Assembly: GCF_018070565.1 (NCBI RefSeq)
Contig: NZ_JAGPXL010000013.1
Coordinates: 62,001 to 126,000, forward strand
Source of the DNA: Streptomyces sp. B93
GTDB taxonomy: Bacteria; Actinomycetota; Actinomycetes; Streptomycetales; Streptomycetaceae
Length of the DNA stretch: 64,000 nucleotides
Reading direction: 5' to 3'
The notes beneath the pieces are model-generated. The model had not been told where the DNA came from. It saw only the letters and a program-made list of their open reading frames with translations, and ran no database searches. Made by a program: the position numbers and the translations under genes. Below are positions 16,996 to 25,937 of the stretch, piece after piece. Each line of letters begins with the position of its first letter. The first letter of the stretch is position 1.

Positions 16996-17669
16996 CGCAC
17001 TGTCCTGGCTTCGCAGACACCCGCGAGAGCACGGCGGCCACGGTCCGCGAGGCCGCCGTCGACGCCCTCTGCCGCTGCCGCGCCGATGAGTGGTGTGCCA
17101 AGGCCCACGGCGGACGCTCCGGCCGTGATCCACTCCGGGATGTCGGTCAGCGAGATCCCTCCGGTGGGGATGAGGGGTATGCCGGGGAGCGGGCCGTTCA
17201 GGTCCGAGAGGTACCGGGGCGAGACGGCCGAGGCGGGGAAGAGCTTCACGGCGGGCGCTCCGGTGCGGTAGGCGGCGTGGATCTCGGTGGGGGTGAGCGC
17301 GCCAGGGTAGGCGGCCATGCCCGCGGCGCGGGCGGTCCGCACGACGTCGGGTGCCGCGACGGGTGAGACGACGAAAGCGGCGCCGGCGTCAGCGCACTCC
17401 TGCGCCTGGCTGCCGGTCAGGACCGTTCCCGCACCGATGAGGGCGTCCGGGCCGTAGGCGGCCGTGAGGTCCCGTATGCAGCGCAGAGCGCCGCGTGTGG
17501 TGAGGGTTATCTCAAGGGCGTGGATGCCGGCGTTGAGCAGTGTCTCGGCGATCGCCGGGAAGTGCGCGGCGGTGGGGGCCCGCAGGATCGCGATCACTCC
17601 GCGGGTGACTATCTTCTCGGTGATCGGGCAGTGCGGCTGCGCGGGCGTGGGAGTGGGAGCACCGGTCAC
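16992..17669 (-). CDS. eda: KDPG / 4-hydroxy-2-oxoglutarate aldolase
   Basis: A 225-residue class I aldolase that splits KDPG into pyruvate and glyceraldehyde-3-phosphate. ALEITLTT carries the catalytic Glu, IGAGTVL and YPGALTPTE are conserved, and AVKLFPAS holds the Schiff-base Lys. GTG 17669 is the most sensible start, giving the family's usual length. It is co-translated with the kinase gene. A strong hairpin lies 35 bases upstream, so this pair may be a separate or attenuated unit relative to the lyase genes. Confidence 0.9.
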   Translation of the reverse strand: MTGAPTPTPAQPHCPITEKIVTRGVIAILRAPTAAHFPAIAETLLNAGIHALEITLTTRGALRCIRDLTAAYGPDALIGAGTVLTGSQAQECADAGAAFVVSPVAAPDVVRTARAAGMAAYPGALTPTEIHAAYRTGAPAVKLFPASAVSPRYLSDLNGPLPGIPLIPTGGISLTDIPEWITAGASAVGLGTPLIGAAAAEGVDGGLADRGRRALAGVCEARTVR

Positions 17670-17703
17670 TTGGGGTTCGTGTCCTGTCTGTGGTGAGGGG
17701 CGG

Positions 17704-17743
17704 GGTGCCGTCCCCCTGCGGGAGGGCGCAGGGGGACGGCACC
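17704..17743 (-). terminator. Perfect 17-bp stem-loop upstream of the aldolase gene
   Basis: Arms 17704-17720 and 17727-17743 are exact reverse complements with a six-base loop (GGAGGG). It sits between the lyase and aldolase genes and could end the lyase transcript or act as an RNA-processing or attenuation site before the aldolase start. Confidence 0.55.
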
Positions 17744-17813
17744 GGCCAGCGGGCCCGTGGCCCGGGGCGGGGCCGTGGCGGCGGCTGCCGGTGGTGGCTG
17801 TAGCGTGCTGTGA

Positions 17814-17846
17814 GGTGCCGGGCCCCCTACTCCGGGGCCCGGCACC
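17814..17846 (-). terminator. 13-bp stem-loop after the PL7 alginate lyase gene
   Basis: Arms 17814-17826 and 17834-17846 are exact reverse complements with a seven-base loop, eight bases beyond the lyase stop codon. This is a typical position and strength for a Streptomyces terminator, without a T-tract. Confidence 0.65.
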
Positions 17847-17854
17847 GTCCTGGG

Positions 17855-18634
17855 TCAGGAGTGGCTGACCTGGAGCTTGTAGACGCTCACCTGTCCGTAG
17901 TTGGTGCTGCTGCACGGGGAGGAGTTGCCGCAGTTGGCCTGGGTGTAGCCGCCGGCCTTGAAGTAGTTCCCGGACGCGGTGTGCGGGATCGTGGTCTGCA
18001 GCACGCCGTTGTAGTAGACCTTGATCTGGCCTCCGCTGACCACGAACTTGCCCTCGAAGACCGTGTTCAGCTGGTAGTTGCTGGTCACCAGCTTGTGGTG
18101 GGTGTCGTCGCCCTTGGTGATGTAGAGGCTGGTGCCCTCCAGGCGGAAGACGGTGACGTCGTCGTCGCCGTCGTGGATCTGCGCGCCGACGACGTGCGGC
18201 TTGTCGTTGGGGAGCTTGTTGAACGCCTCCCGGAAGGTGAGGGTGTGGGTTCCGGAGGTGGCCGACCAGGAGGCGTTCTTGGTGCCGTTGTCGGTCATCT
18301 CCCGCAGTTCCGAGCGTCCGTAGCTGGAGTTGGGCGTCGTGACCGCGTTGACAGCCGACCGGAACTGGACGCCGGTGCACCTGGAGTTCACGGTGAACCA
18401 AGGGCTGGACGAGAAGGTCGCCAGCGCGGGCTGCTTGACCTCGGTGGGCGAGCCGCTCGATCCGGTCGGCAGCGTGACCTTCCAGTTGGTCAGGTCGAGC
18501 TGCTGGGCGGGATAGTCGCAGGGGGCTGCGGCGGTGGCGGTGCCCGCGGTGGCGAGCGGGACGGTCAGGGCGGCCAGGGCGGAGAGCGCGGCCACGCCTG
18601 CCGTGGCGAGGGTACGCTTTCGGGTGCGGCTCAT
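17855..18634 (-). CDS. Secreted PL7 alginate lyase
   Basis: A 259-residue secreted endolyase for alginate. The start ATG 18634 has AAGGAAG upstream and opens a signal peptide (MSRTRKRTLATAG..., likely cut after TATAAA). The three PL7 signatures are all present: RSELREM at 107-113, QIH at 152-154 and YFKAGGYTQ at 224-232, so catalytic Arg, Gln, His and Tyr are in place. QIH is the form often seen in enzymes acting on guluronate-containing blocks. Length fits a single PL7 catalytic domain without carbohydrate-binding modules. It is the last gene of the lyase operon before a terminator. Confidence 0.93.
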   Translation of the reverse strand: MSRTRKRTLATAGVAALSALAALTVPLATAGTATAAAPCDYPAQQLDLTNWKVTLPTGSSGSPTEVKQPALATFSSSPWFTVNSRCTGVQFRSAVNAVTTPNSSYGRSELREMTDNGTKNASWSATSGTHTLTFREAFNKLPNDKPHVVGAQIHDGDDDVTVFRLEGTSLYITKGDDTHHKLVTSNYQLNTVFEGKFVVSGGQIKVYYNGVLQTTIPHTASGNYFKAGGYTQANCGNSSPCSSTNYGQVSVYKLQVSHS

Positions 18635-18681
18635 GTCTGCTGCTTCCTTACGTCGGTTGTGTCGGGTTTCTTCTTCTGCGG

Positions 18682-19758
18682 TCAGCAGGGGCGCGACGGC
18701 TCGTACTCGTCCCCGAAGGTTCCTGTCGCGTCGCCGCCGGTGTTGCCGGCCAGGGTGTTGCCACACACCCGGCCCTGCGGGGTGGCTTCGAACTTGACGC
18801 CCCCCGCAGCGTTGGAGAGGAGGACATTGCCCACGATGTTGTTGCGCGTGCCGTCCGTGGGGGTGTCACCACCGACCCGGATTCCGGCTCCGGCGTTGTC
18901 GTAGGAGCGGTTGGCCCGGAAGGTGTTGCCGCTGCCGCGCGCGTCCAGTCCCGCGGAGTTGGGGTCGCGCTGCCCTGTGCAGTCGTTGTGCTCGACCAGG
19001 TTGGCGGTGGAGTTCTCCTTGATGTCCACGCACTCGTTGCCCTGGGTGTCGATCCGGTTGTGGTGGATCCAGTTGTCGCGGCTGATGTCCGGCCGGTCGT
19101 CAGGGGCACCGTTCAGGCCCTGCTGTTCGGGAGCCGTGCCGAGGTAGACGCCCTCGCCCACCTTGCCGCCGTCGGCGAAGCGGAAGTCCCACACCCCGCA
19201 TCCGGTGATCCGGTTGTGGGCGACTTCGGCGCGGGTGACCAGGTAGCGCAGTCGTACGCACTCCTCGCCGGCATTGCGGAACGTCATGCGGGTGACGCGC
19301 AGACCGTCCACACCGTCTCCTGGTGTCAGGCTCATGACATACAGCAGTTTCTTGCGGTATCCGGACATCTCGGCAGCGTCACCCACCAGTCCGTCGAGGG
19401 TGAACCCCGTCAGCCGGACGCCGTCGTGCCGGATCTCCCCGATCGCGCGGCCCGCGCCCGTTCCCTGGACCACGGCGGACCGGGGCCCGCTGAGGGTCAC
19501 GCCGGGCGCCCGGCTGACAAAGTCCTGGAGGTACCGTCCCGGCGCCAGGCGCACGGTCGTTCCGGGGCCCGCCACGTCCAGGGCCCGCTGGATGGTGGCG
19601 AAGGGCGCCTTGCGGGTGCCGGCGCTGGTGTCGCTGCCGCGCGGTGAGACGTAGACGTCGTGGCCGCCCCGGGGCACGGCGGCAAACGCGGCGGGCACGG
19701 ACGCTCCCGTCACCGCGAGCAGCGCAGCCGCCAAGACGATGTACCGGGTGATTCTCAT
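18682..19758 (-). CDS. Secreted right-handed beta-helix protein, probable polysaccharide lyase
   Basis: A 358-residue exported protein. An N-terminal signal peptide (MRITRYIVLAAALLAV..., Ala-rich end) is followed by DVYVSPRGSDTSAGT, the DUF1565-type entry of many beta-helix lyases, and then repeated rungs (VWDFRFADGG, NTFRANRSYDNAG, NNIVGNVLLSN). Its place in an alginate locus suggests a PL6- or PL31-like alginate lyase, or a C5-epimerase-like protein; motifs alone do not settle which. Its ATG overlaps the preceding gene's TGA (ATGA at 19758-19755). Export signal and fold are clear; enzyme family is inferred. Confidence 0.7.
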   Translation of the reverse strand: MRITRYIVLAAALLAVTGASVPAAFAAVPRGGHDVYVSPRGSDTSAGTRKAPFATIQRALDVAGPGTTVRLAPGRYLQDFVSRAPGVTLSGPRSAVVQGTGAGRAIGEIRHDGVRLTGFTLDGLVGDAAEMSGYRKKLLYVMSLTPGDGVDGLRVTRMTFRNAGEECVRLRYLVTRAEVAHNRITGCGVWDFRFADGGKVGEGVYLGTAPEQQGLNGAPDDRPDISRDNWIHHNRIDTQGNECVDIKENSTANLVEHNDCTGQRDPNSAGLDARGSGNTFRANRSYDNAGAGIRVGGDTPTDGTRNNIVGNVLLSNAAGGVKFEATPQGRVCGNTLAGNTGGDATGTFGDEYEPSRPC

Positions 19759-20342
19759 GCTGGTGTCCTCGTGGTCGTGGGTGCGTGCAGGGAGAGGGCC
19801 AGGAGCAGGGGGAGGGTGGGCCCGAGCAGCAGGGGGCCGAAGGGAACTGGCAGTACCGCCGGCGGCACGAGCACCACGGCGAGCAGGAGGGCCAGGCCAC
19901 GCCGGGGTGAACCGAAGGCGAGGACGGCCGCACGGCGGCGGAGGCCGCCGTCGGGGTCGACCGCGGTCCCGGCGGCGAGCGACAGGGCGTACACCGCCAC
20001 CGCCGCCAGCAGCACGAGCTGGACCGGGAGCAGGACGAACGCGGCCGGACCTCCCCGGCCGGCGAGGAAGAGGCAGTTCGTCACGAGGACGGCGGTCAGG
20101 GCGCTGGCGACGAGCCCGTCTCGCCACAGAGCGCGCCAGCAGCGCGGGAAGGCGCGCAGCGTCCCGGTGAACGGGCGGCCGCCACCGTCACGCCGCCAGT
20201 CCTGCAGTGCGACCGCCGCCGCGGCCAGCGCCGGGAGCCAGGTGACGACGCCGAGTGCCAGCAGGCAGAACGCCGCGCCCGCCAGCGCCGGCTGTGCGAC
20301 GAACTCCATGGCGCGCAGCGCACCTCGCTCCCAGCCCTTCAC
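19755..20342 (-). CDS. DUF624/YesL-family membrane protein
   Basis: A 195-residue protein with four to five hydrophobic helices (ALAGAAFCLLALGVVTWLPAL early, FVLLPVQLVLLAAVAVYAL midway). The pattern WLPALAAAAVAL followed by a conserved RAF..WR region is like YesL/DUF624 proteins, which accompany ABC sugar importers and polysaccharide lyase operons in Gram-positive bacteria. The function of the family is unknown; a role in transport or membrane adaptation is usually assumed. It lies nine bases after the PL15-like gene and overlaps the next gene by four bases. Confidence 0.7.
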   Translation of the reverse strand: MKGWERGALRAMEFVAQPALAGAAFCLLALGVVTWLPALAAAAVALQDWRRDGGGRPFTGTLRAFPRCWRALWRDGLVASALTAVLVTNCLFLAGRGGPAAFVLLPVQLVLLAAVAVYALSLAAGTAVDPDGGLRRRAAVLAFGSPRRGLALLLAVVLVPPAVLPVPFGPLLLGPTLPLLLALSLHAPTTTRTPA

Positions 20343-20351
20343 GATCCGCTC

Positions 20352-22406
20352 CTATGCGCCGGCGGTCTGGACGGGCAGCACGCCTGTGAACGGCTCGTCA
20401 CCCTGGAGTCCGACCGCGCCGTCGATCTCGACGCGGCGGGCCCGTACGGCGGCGACGCGCGTGCCGGAGAGGAGGACCGCCGCCGCGTCGGCGCTGACAT
20501 GGTCCGTCTCGATGGTCCCCGTGCGGGGGGCGAGCAGGACGAGCTCGCGCTCGGTGCCCTGGCCGACGGACACCCCGTGTCCTTGGTCCGAGGGCACGAG
20601 CACGGCCGGGACCGGCTGCGGGTCCAGCGAACCCGCGCTGTCGAGAACCGTCAGGAAAGTGGCAGTGCGGGTTCTCGGTGTGGTGAGGCCCAGGGTGTGC
20701 AGCGTCTTGCCGACCTTGAGACTGGGAGTGCTGGAGGTGGGGTTCGCCTCCACCTCGGTGCGCCGCTGAGCGGGTGTGGCGTCGGTGGGCAGCAGCAGGG
20801 TGAGCCGAGCGCTGGCGGGACCGGACTCCAGGCGCCAGCCGTCGGGGGCCAGTTGTGTCGTGGGCCAGTCGGTGTGCAGCAGATACGTCCACTCGCGTGG
20901 TGCCTCGGCCTGGAGTTCGTCGAGGATGATCACGCGCCCCAGTGGCGTCACCACCAGTGTGCGGTCGACGCGTCGTACGCCGAGCCGTTCGGGGAACATC
21001 GCGGCGGACTCCGCCGTGGCGTGGGCGAACCCGTCCTGGGCGAGCACGTCACGCACCCGCGCACGGCGCTCTTCGGGTATCCCCTCGTACACGTGGTAGC
21101 GGCCCTCGTCCGCCCATCCTTCCCCGTCGACGAGGATGAGGTTGTGGTGTGCGGCGCGCTTGTGGTTGCTGTACCCCTCGTCCACGGCGAGGAAGGCGCC
21201 GTGCGAGTGGAGGACGAAGGCGCCCGCGTCGGGGTGGTGGTGGCCCGCGCTCATCGCGTCCCAGCCGCCCGCGGTCTTCAGCCGGTGCCCCTCGTCCCAG
21301 GCCCGGTGGCCACCCCCGGGTGCCGCCTTGAAGCTGACGCAGGTGGCGGCACGGTCCCATCCGGTGCGTGCGGTGATCTGCCCGAGGTCGGGGAAGTACG
21401 CGGTGACGGGCTCCTCGTCGGGTGCTACGGGGGTGACCCGCGGGTCGTACCAGAGCAGTTCGAGGAAGGCTTCGGGCATGACACCGGGGCGCACACCCGA
21501 CTCGTACGCCTCACGCCAGAAGTGCCGCTCCGCCACCAGGTTCCCCAGCCACTGCGCGGTACCGTCCTGGTAGGCGGAGGCCAGGCGGTAGTAGAGGGCG
21601 ACGCTGTGGCCGCTGCGCCGGTCATGGCAGTCGCCGTGGTCGATGATCTCCTCGAAACCCGGCACGCTCTGGTGCAGGCGCCAGCGCGTGGTGTTGCGCA
21701 GGAAACCGCCGGCCGACCACAGGTCGGCCTTCTCCTGGTGCTGCACGAGGTCGGTGTGGATGGCCAGCCAGGGCACGCCGTAGCGCCAGTACACCACCCC
21801 TTCGGAGTCCGAGCCGTCCTCGGGGAGCATCTTGAGGACTGTTTCGAGGTTCGCCCGCGCCGCCTTGGTCCATTCCGAGCGTCCCAGCGCGTAGCCCGCG
21901 GCGGCGATGCCGGTCCAGCAGATCCAGTTGTGGTTCTGCCAGTACGCGCTCGACCACCAGCGGCCGGTGGTCTCCTCGGCGAACGAGTGCAGCCGCTCCC
22001 CCTGGAGTTCCAGCTTGGCACGCAGGAGCTCACGCCGTTGCGGCTCCAGGTCCTCCCCGAGCCAGGAGTACGCCAGGGACAGGCCGTGCAGCAGCCAGCC
22101 GGCGTCCAGGTCGTGGTCGGGCATGTGGGCGCGGCCCCAGTGCGGGAACGCCGTACAGGTGGAGATCCAGCGCCATGCCTCCTCCAGGTACCCGCGCTGC
22201 CCGGTGAGCCGGTAGGCGAGGGCCAGGTTGGCGGCGGCGGGACCGAAGTAGGTGATGCTCGCCTCGGGGTGTTCCGTGGGCGGGTTCTGGCGGCGGTACC
22301 AGTCGCACTGCTCGTACAGCCTGCGCCACTGGGCGGCGTGTGTGCCGCTCAGCTCACCTCGCAGTGAGTCGAGTCGCCCCTCGAGAAGCAGCATGCGGTT
22401 TCTCAC
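20352..22406 (-). CDS. Intracellular oligoalginate lyase, PL15-like (heparinase II/III fold)
   Basis: A 684-residue protein without a signal peptide. The N-terminal half is an alpha/alpha-barrel (WISTCTAFPHW, YWQNHNWICWTG), followed by a beta-sandwich with AGHHHPDAGAF at residues 387-397, a key His/Asp motif of heparinase-fold lyases. Overall order and motifs resemble exolytic oligoalginate lyases of family PL15, which release 4-deoxy-L-erythro-5-hexoseulose uronate from imported oligomers. It overlaps the PL17-like gene by ATGA. Heparinase-type specificity for other uronides cannot be excluded, but the locus supports alginate. Confidence 0.8.
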   Translation of the reverse strand: MRNRMLLLEGRLDSLRGELSGTHAAQWRRLYEQCDWYRRQNPPTEHPEASITYFGPAAANLALAYRLTGQRGYLEEAWRWISTCTAFPHWGRAHMPDHDLDAGWLLHGLSLAYSWLGEDLEPQRRELLRAKLELQGERLHSFAEETTGRWWSSAYWQNHNWICWTGIAAAGYALGRSEWTKAARANLETVLKMLPEDGSDSEGVVYWRYGVPWLAIHTDLVQHQEKADLWSAGGFLRNTTRWRLHQSVPGFEEIIDHGDCHDRRSGHSVALYYRLASAYQDGTAQWLGNLVAERHFWREAYESGVRPGVMPEAFLELLWYDPRVTPVAPDEEPVTAYFPDLGQITARTGWDRAATCVSFKAAPGGGHRAWDEGHRLKTAGGWDAMSAGHHHPDAGAFVLHSHGAFLAVDEGYSNHKRAAHHNLILVDGEGWADEGRYHVYEGIPEERRARVRDVLAQDGFAHATAESAAMFPERLGVRRVDRTLVVTPLGRVIILDELQAEAPREWTYLLHTDWPTTQLAPDGWRLESGPASARLTLLLPTDATPAQRRTEVEANPTSSTPSLKVGKTLHTLGLTTPRTRTATFLTVLDSAGSLDPQPVPAVLVPSDQGHGVSVGQGTERELVLLAPRTGTIETDHVSADAAAVLLSGTRVAAVRARRVEIDGAVGLQGDEPFTGVLPVQTAGA

Positions 22407-24157
22407 GCTCCGATGGGATGAGTGGCCACGGTTCCGTCGGCCAGATCTATGTGGACGGTGTGTTCCGACAGACTCACCCGGCGGACGGGTGGAGCCTCAT
22501 CGGCGGACTGGTAGACGGAGGCGAACACGGCCCGCCGTCCGGTGAGGGACCAGTCGACGCCCTGACGGGCCCGCGAGGGGTCGTCGGCGGGACCGGGATG
22601 TGTGACGACGGTGAACTCCGCCGCGGGCCGCGCCACGTGGCAGCCCATCAGGACGGCGGACTCGCCGTCGCCCCAGACCGTACGGGCCCGGTCAGAGCCC
22701 TGAGCGGCCACGTCGAGATCGGTGGCCGGACGCAACTGGGCGGTGAGCCTGCGTTCGGTGTCGGCCTCCAGGACGAGGATGTCGAGCAGGTAGCACCGGC
22801 CCGTGACGATCCGCCGCCTCGCCGCCACCCCGTCGTACGCCTGATCGCACCGGCCGGTGTCGCCGTCCAGCACGGCGTCGCAGGGCCGCTGTTCGGCGTC
22901 GTCGACGCGGAAGGCGGGATGCGCTGCCGTACTCGCGTAGTACTTCCGCAGGCTCCGGTGCGCGTACGGGACCTGGCCGGGGTCCGGCTGCCAGGCGGTG
23001 CCGTCGTCGGCGTAGAGGTAGAGCGAGAGCTTGTCCTGGTGTCCGTGTCCGCCGCCGTGGGGTCCGGCGTCCAGCAGGGCGTGGACACCGGCGGAGCGGA
23101 AGACGGCGTACCCGGCGTCGGGGAAGGCACGCCGCGGCGGCGGCGCGGGCAGCGGGAAGCCGGGGAACCACCTGTCCAGGTCCGCGGGGAGCGGGGTGCT
23201 CGAGTGGCGTTCCGCGGCCTGCGCCACGGGCTTCAGCGGAGCGTCGGCGAAGAGCTGCCCGGCGAGCGCGGCCACTTCCCTGATCTCCGCCGCCTGTGCC
23301 GCACGCCGGTAGGGCCCGTCATGCAGGGCGGGCAGGGTTCCGTCCGGGGCGGCGACGCCCGCCAGCGCCGAGACCATCGCGCCCAGTACCGCCGTCATGT
23401 CGTCCGGCAGCTCCTGCGGCCGGGCACCGCGCAGTGCGAGCAGATAGGCGTGCAGGACGAAAAGGTGGTAGTAGGTACTCCCTTCCCACTCCCAGCCGTC
23501 CGCGTGGACCGCTGCCCCCATGTGGGCGCCGAGGCCGTGCTCCTGCGCGAGGCGTACGGTGTCGGTGCCGGCGCCGGAGATCACGTCGGCGGCAGCGCGG
23601 CAGGAGATCTCCGCGGCGGCGAGCCAGGCCGTGTAGTTCGAACGCGCCTCCCCTTTCCGGAGAAGCTCGCCCCGTGCCGTGCCGGCCGCCTTCTGGAGCG
23701 ATGCGAGGAAGGGCACGAGCGTGTCCAGACCGGCAGCGGCGTCGTGGTGCGCGGCGAGCGTGCGGGCCGCGTGGGCGATGTTGACCGCCCAGATGGCCTC
23801 GGTCAGCGCCTGGTGGAAGAGCCGTCCGCGCAGCATCCAGTCCGCACCGCCGGTGTGCGTGTCCGGCAGTCCGGCGTAGAGCTGCGCGTACTGGTGCAGC
23901 ACCGCGACGGCCTCGCGGCGTTCGGCGGCCGGCCCGGCGGCCAGGTGCCGCAGGCGCCGGGCCACCTCCTGGTGTGCCAGTACCGTCCGCGCGCCCCGTA
24001 CGGCGTCGGTGTCCATACGGCAGCCGTAACGGCAGGGGGCACCCGTGGCGGGGAACGCGGCGAGCAGGTCACCGTGGCCGAGTTCGACACCGTGTGCCGG
24101 GCAGACGTAGGCGTGCCACCACCCGCCGGCCTCCCGCGGGACGGTCAGCGCGGCCAT
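22403..24157 (-). CDS. Intracellular heparinase II/III-family exolyase, PL17-like
   Basis: A 584-residue cytosolic lyase. It begins with a short Cys/His-containing segment (YVCPAHGVEL, APCRYGC) and an alpha/alpha-barrel, then GGGHGHQDKLSLYLY near residue 370, the GHGHxDxL motif of Hepar_II_III domains such as PL17 and PL12. In this operon it is the second exolytic oligoalginate lyase. Two different exolyases may favour mannuronate- or guluronate-rich oligomers. ATG 24157 lies 13 bases inside the SDR gene, and its stop overlaps the next start. Confidence 0.78.
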   Translation of the reverse strand: MAALTVPREAGGWWHAYVCPAHGVELGHGDLLAAFPATGAPCRYGCRMDTDAVRGARTVLAHQEVARRLRHLAAGPAAERREAVAVLHQYAQLYAGLPDTHTGGADWMLRGRLFHQALTEAIWAVNIAHAARTLAAHHDAAAGLDTLVPFLASLQKAAGTARGELLRKGEARSNYTAWLAAAEISCRAAADVISGAGTDTVRLAQEHGLGAHMGAAVHADGWEWEGSTYYHLFVLHAYLLALRGARPQELPDDMTAVLGAMVSALAGVAAPDGTLPALHDGPYRRAAQAAEIREVAALAGQLFADAPLKPVAQAAERHSSTPLPADLDRWFPGFPLPAPPPRRAFPDAGYAVFRSAGVHALLDAGPHGGGHGHQDKLSLYLYADDGTAWQPDPGQVPYAHRSLRKYYASTAAHPAFRVDDAEQRPCDAVLDGDTGRCDQAYDGVAARRRIVTGRCYLLDILVLEADTERRLTAQLRPATDLDVAAQGSDRARTVWGDGESAVLMGCHVARPAAEFTVVTHPGPADDPSRARQGVDWSLTGRRAVFASVYQSADEAPPVRRVSLSEHTVHIDLADGTVATHPIGA

Positions 24158-24912
24158 GCGCCGCCGCCGATGTCGAAGGTCGCTCCGGTGATGTACCCGG
24201 CCTCGTCGGAGGCGAGGTAGACGGCCGCGCCCGCGACGTCGTCCACGGTGCCCGCCCGGCCGATGGGCAGCTTCTCGATGATGCCGCGCTGCGCCTCGGG
24301 CGCGGTGAACGTGCCGTGGAAGGCGGTGTCGCCGATGTACCCGGGAGCGAGCGCGTTGACCGTGACCCCGGCACCGCCGATCTCCTTGGCCAGTCCCTTG
24401 GCGAAGCCGATCACGCCGGCTTTGGCCGCCGCGTAGGCGGCGGCGCCGGGACCGCCGCCGTCGTGCGCGGCCTGCGAGGCCATGAGGATGAACCGCCCCG
24501 CGGGTCCGGCCTCCCTGACGTGGGGCAGGGCGGCCCTGCAGGTGCGGAAGGCGGACAGGAGGTTGACGTCGACCACGCTGCGGAAGTGGTCCTCGCTCAT
24601 GTCGGAGACGGGGACACGCCCGACGAGGTGCCCGGCGTTGGCCACGACGACGTCCAGGCCGCCGAGGAAGGCGACGCTCTCGTCGACGAGGCGGACGACG
24701 GCTGCCGCGTCCGTCACATCCGCGGCGACGGCGGTGGCCTTCCGTCCCAGCGCGTTGATCTCGGACACGACCCGCTCCGCCGGTCCTGCGGAGCGGCCGT
24801 GATGGACGATCACATCGGCGCCCGCGCGGGCCAGACCGCGCGCGACTGCGGCGCCGATGCCGTGGCCGGCGCCGGTGACGAGCGCACGGCGCCCTGTGAG
24901 GTCAAAAGGCAT
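24145..24912 (-). CDS. SDR-family oxidoreductase, probable DEH reductase
   Basis: A 255-residue short-chain dehydrogenase. The NAD(P)-binding motif TGAGHGIGAAVA, the NAG motif (VVANAGHL), catalytic Ser (LMASQAAHD region) and YAAAKAG are present, and the end GGGAWPR is typical. Inside an alginate operon the best candidate reaction is reduction of 4-deoxy-5-hexoseulose uronate to KDG. HHGRSAG after the second strand may help choose the cofactor, but this is not decidable by eye. Start ATG 24912 follows GGAGAAA. A fatty-acid-type ketoreductase role is possible but unlikely here. Confidence 0.8.
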   Translation of the reverse strand: MPFDLTGRRALVTGAGHGIGAAVARGLARAGADVIVHHGRSAGPAERVVSEINALGRKATAVAADVTDAAAVVRLVDESVAFLGGLDVVVANAGHLVGRVPVSDMSEDHFRSVVDVNLLSAFRTCRAALPHVREAGPAGRFILMASQAAHDGGGPGAAAYAAAKAGVIGFAKGLAKEIGGAGVTVNALAPGYIGDTAFHGTFTAPEAQRGIIEKLPIGRAGTVDDVAGAAVYLASDEAGYITGATFDIGGGAWPR

Positions 24913-24925
24913 GAGTATTTCTCCG

Positions 24926-24957
24926 TGGATATGTCTGTGCCTGGATATGTCTGTGCC
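24926..24957. repeat. Exact 16-bp tandem duplication upstream of the SDR gene
   Basis: The unit TGGATATGTCTGTGCC occurs twice head to tail (24926-24941 and 24942-24957), followed by a weaker third copy beginning GTGGGTATG. It lies in the gap between the permease stop (25011) and the SDR start (24912). Confidence 0.75.
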
Positions 24958-25010
24958 GTGGGTATGGTCAGGCGGATGATGCCGTGGATACCGCCAGGTG
25001 GGCGCCGGGC

Positions 25011-25937
25011 CTATTTGATGCCGGATGTGGCGAAGCCCTGCACGAAATACCGTTGAGCGAGCAGGAACAGCGCGACCATGGGGACGGTGGCGAGCGTCGT
25101 ACCGGCCATCAGATAGGCCCAGGCGTTCTGGTCGGCCTGCTGGAAGGCCGACAGCCCCACCTGGATGACGCGCAGGTCCGTGTCGGTGGTGATGATCAGG
25201 GGCCACAGGAAGTTGTTCCAGCTGCTCTCGAAGGTGAGCAGACCGACGGTGGCGATGGCCGGTTTGACCAGAGGCGTCATCACCCGGGCGTAGATACCGA
25301 ACTCCCCCATGCCGTCGATGCGGGCGGCCTCCTCCAGTTCACGCGGCAGCGAGAGGTAGAACTGGCGGAAGAGGAAGATGGCGAACGGGGTCAGTGCGCC
25401 GGGAATGATGAGTCCCCACCACGAGTCGAGCCAGCCGTGCCCGCCGCGCCCGAGATAGTCGTTGCCGCCGAAGAACGGGATGCCCTTGGCTATCAGGTAC
25501 TGGGGCACGATCTTGGTGTAGGTCGGGATCATCATCGTGGCCAGGACCCCCATGAAAATCAGGGTGCTGCCGCGGAACGCGATGCGGGCCAGGGCGTATC
25601 CGGCCATGGAGGCCAGGGCCAGGTTCAGTGCCGTGTGGCCCAGGGAGATGAACAGGCTGTTGCGGAAGTAGGTACCGAAGGGCGCGTACTCCAGGGCCTC
25701 GGGGTAGTTGTCCCAGTCCCAGACCTGAGGCAGCAGGCGAGGGGGATAGGAGGCGAGGTCGGGGTCGGTCTTCAGGGAGGTGATGATCATCCACAGAAAC
25801 GGGATGACCATCACCAGCGACACCGTGACGAGCACCAGGTGCAGCGCCCCGCGCCGCAGCCGCCGGGCGAGCAGTGGTCTGCTGGTCAGCGGATTCATCA
25901 CGGTCACGCCGCCGGCGGAGAGCTTCTCAGCGGACAT
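25011..25937 (-). CDS. Carbohydrate ABC transporter permease (MalG type)
   Basis: A 308-residue integral membrane protein of the CUT1 sugar importer class. It has six hydrophobic segments (HLVLVTVSLVMVIPFLWMI first) and the EAARIDGMGEF loop, the EAA motif contacting the ATPase. The C-terminus YFVQGFATSGIK is typical of MalG-like proteins. It overlaps the partner permease by 11 bases. No ATPase gene is in the operon, as usual in Streptomyces, where the shared MsiK ATPase energises many CUT1 importers. The likely cargo is alginate oligosaccharides. Confidence 0.9.
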   Translation of the reverse strand: MSAEKLSAGGVTVMNPLTSRPLLARRLRRGALHLVLVTVSLVMVIPFLWMIITSLKTDPDLASYPPRLLPQVWDWDNYPEALEYAPFGTYFRNSLFISLGHTALNLALASMAGYALARIAFRGSTLIFMGVLATMMIPTYTKIVPQYLIAKGIPFFGGNDYLGRGGHGWLDSWWGLIIPGALTPFAIFLFRQFYLSLPRELEEAARIDGMGEFGIYARVMTPLVKPAIATVGLLTFESSWNNFLWPLIITTDTDLRVIQVGLSAFQQADQNAWAYLMAGTTLATVPMVALFLLAQRYFVQGFATSGIK

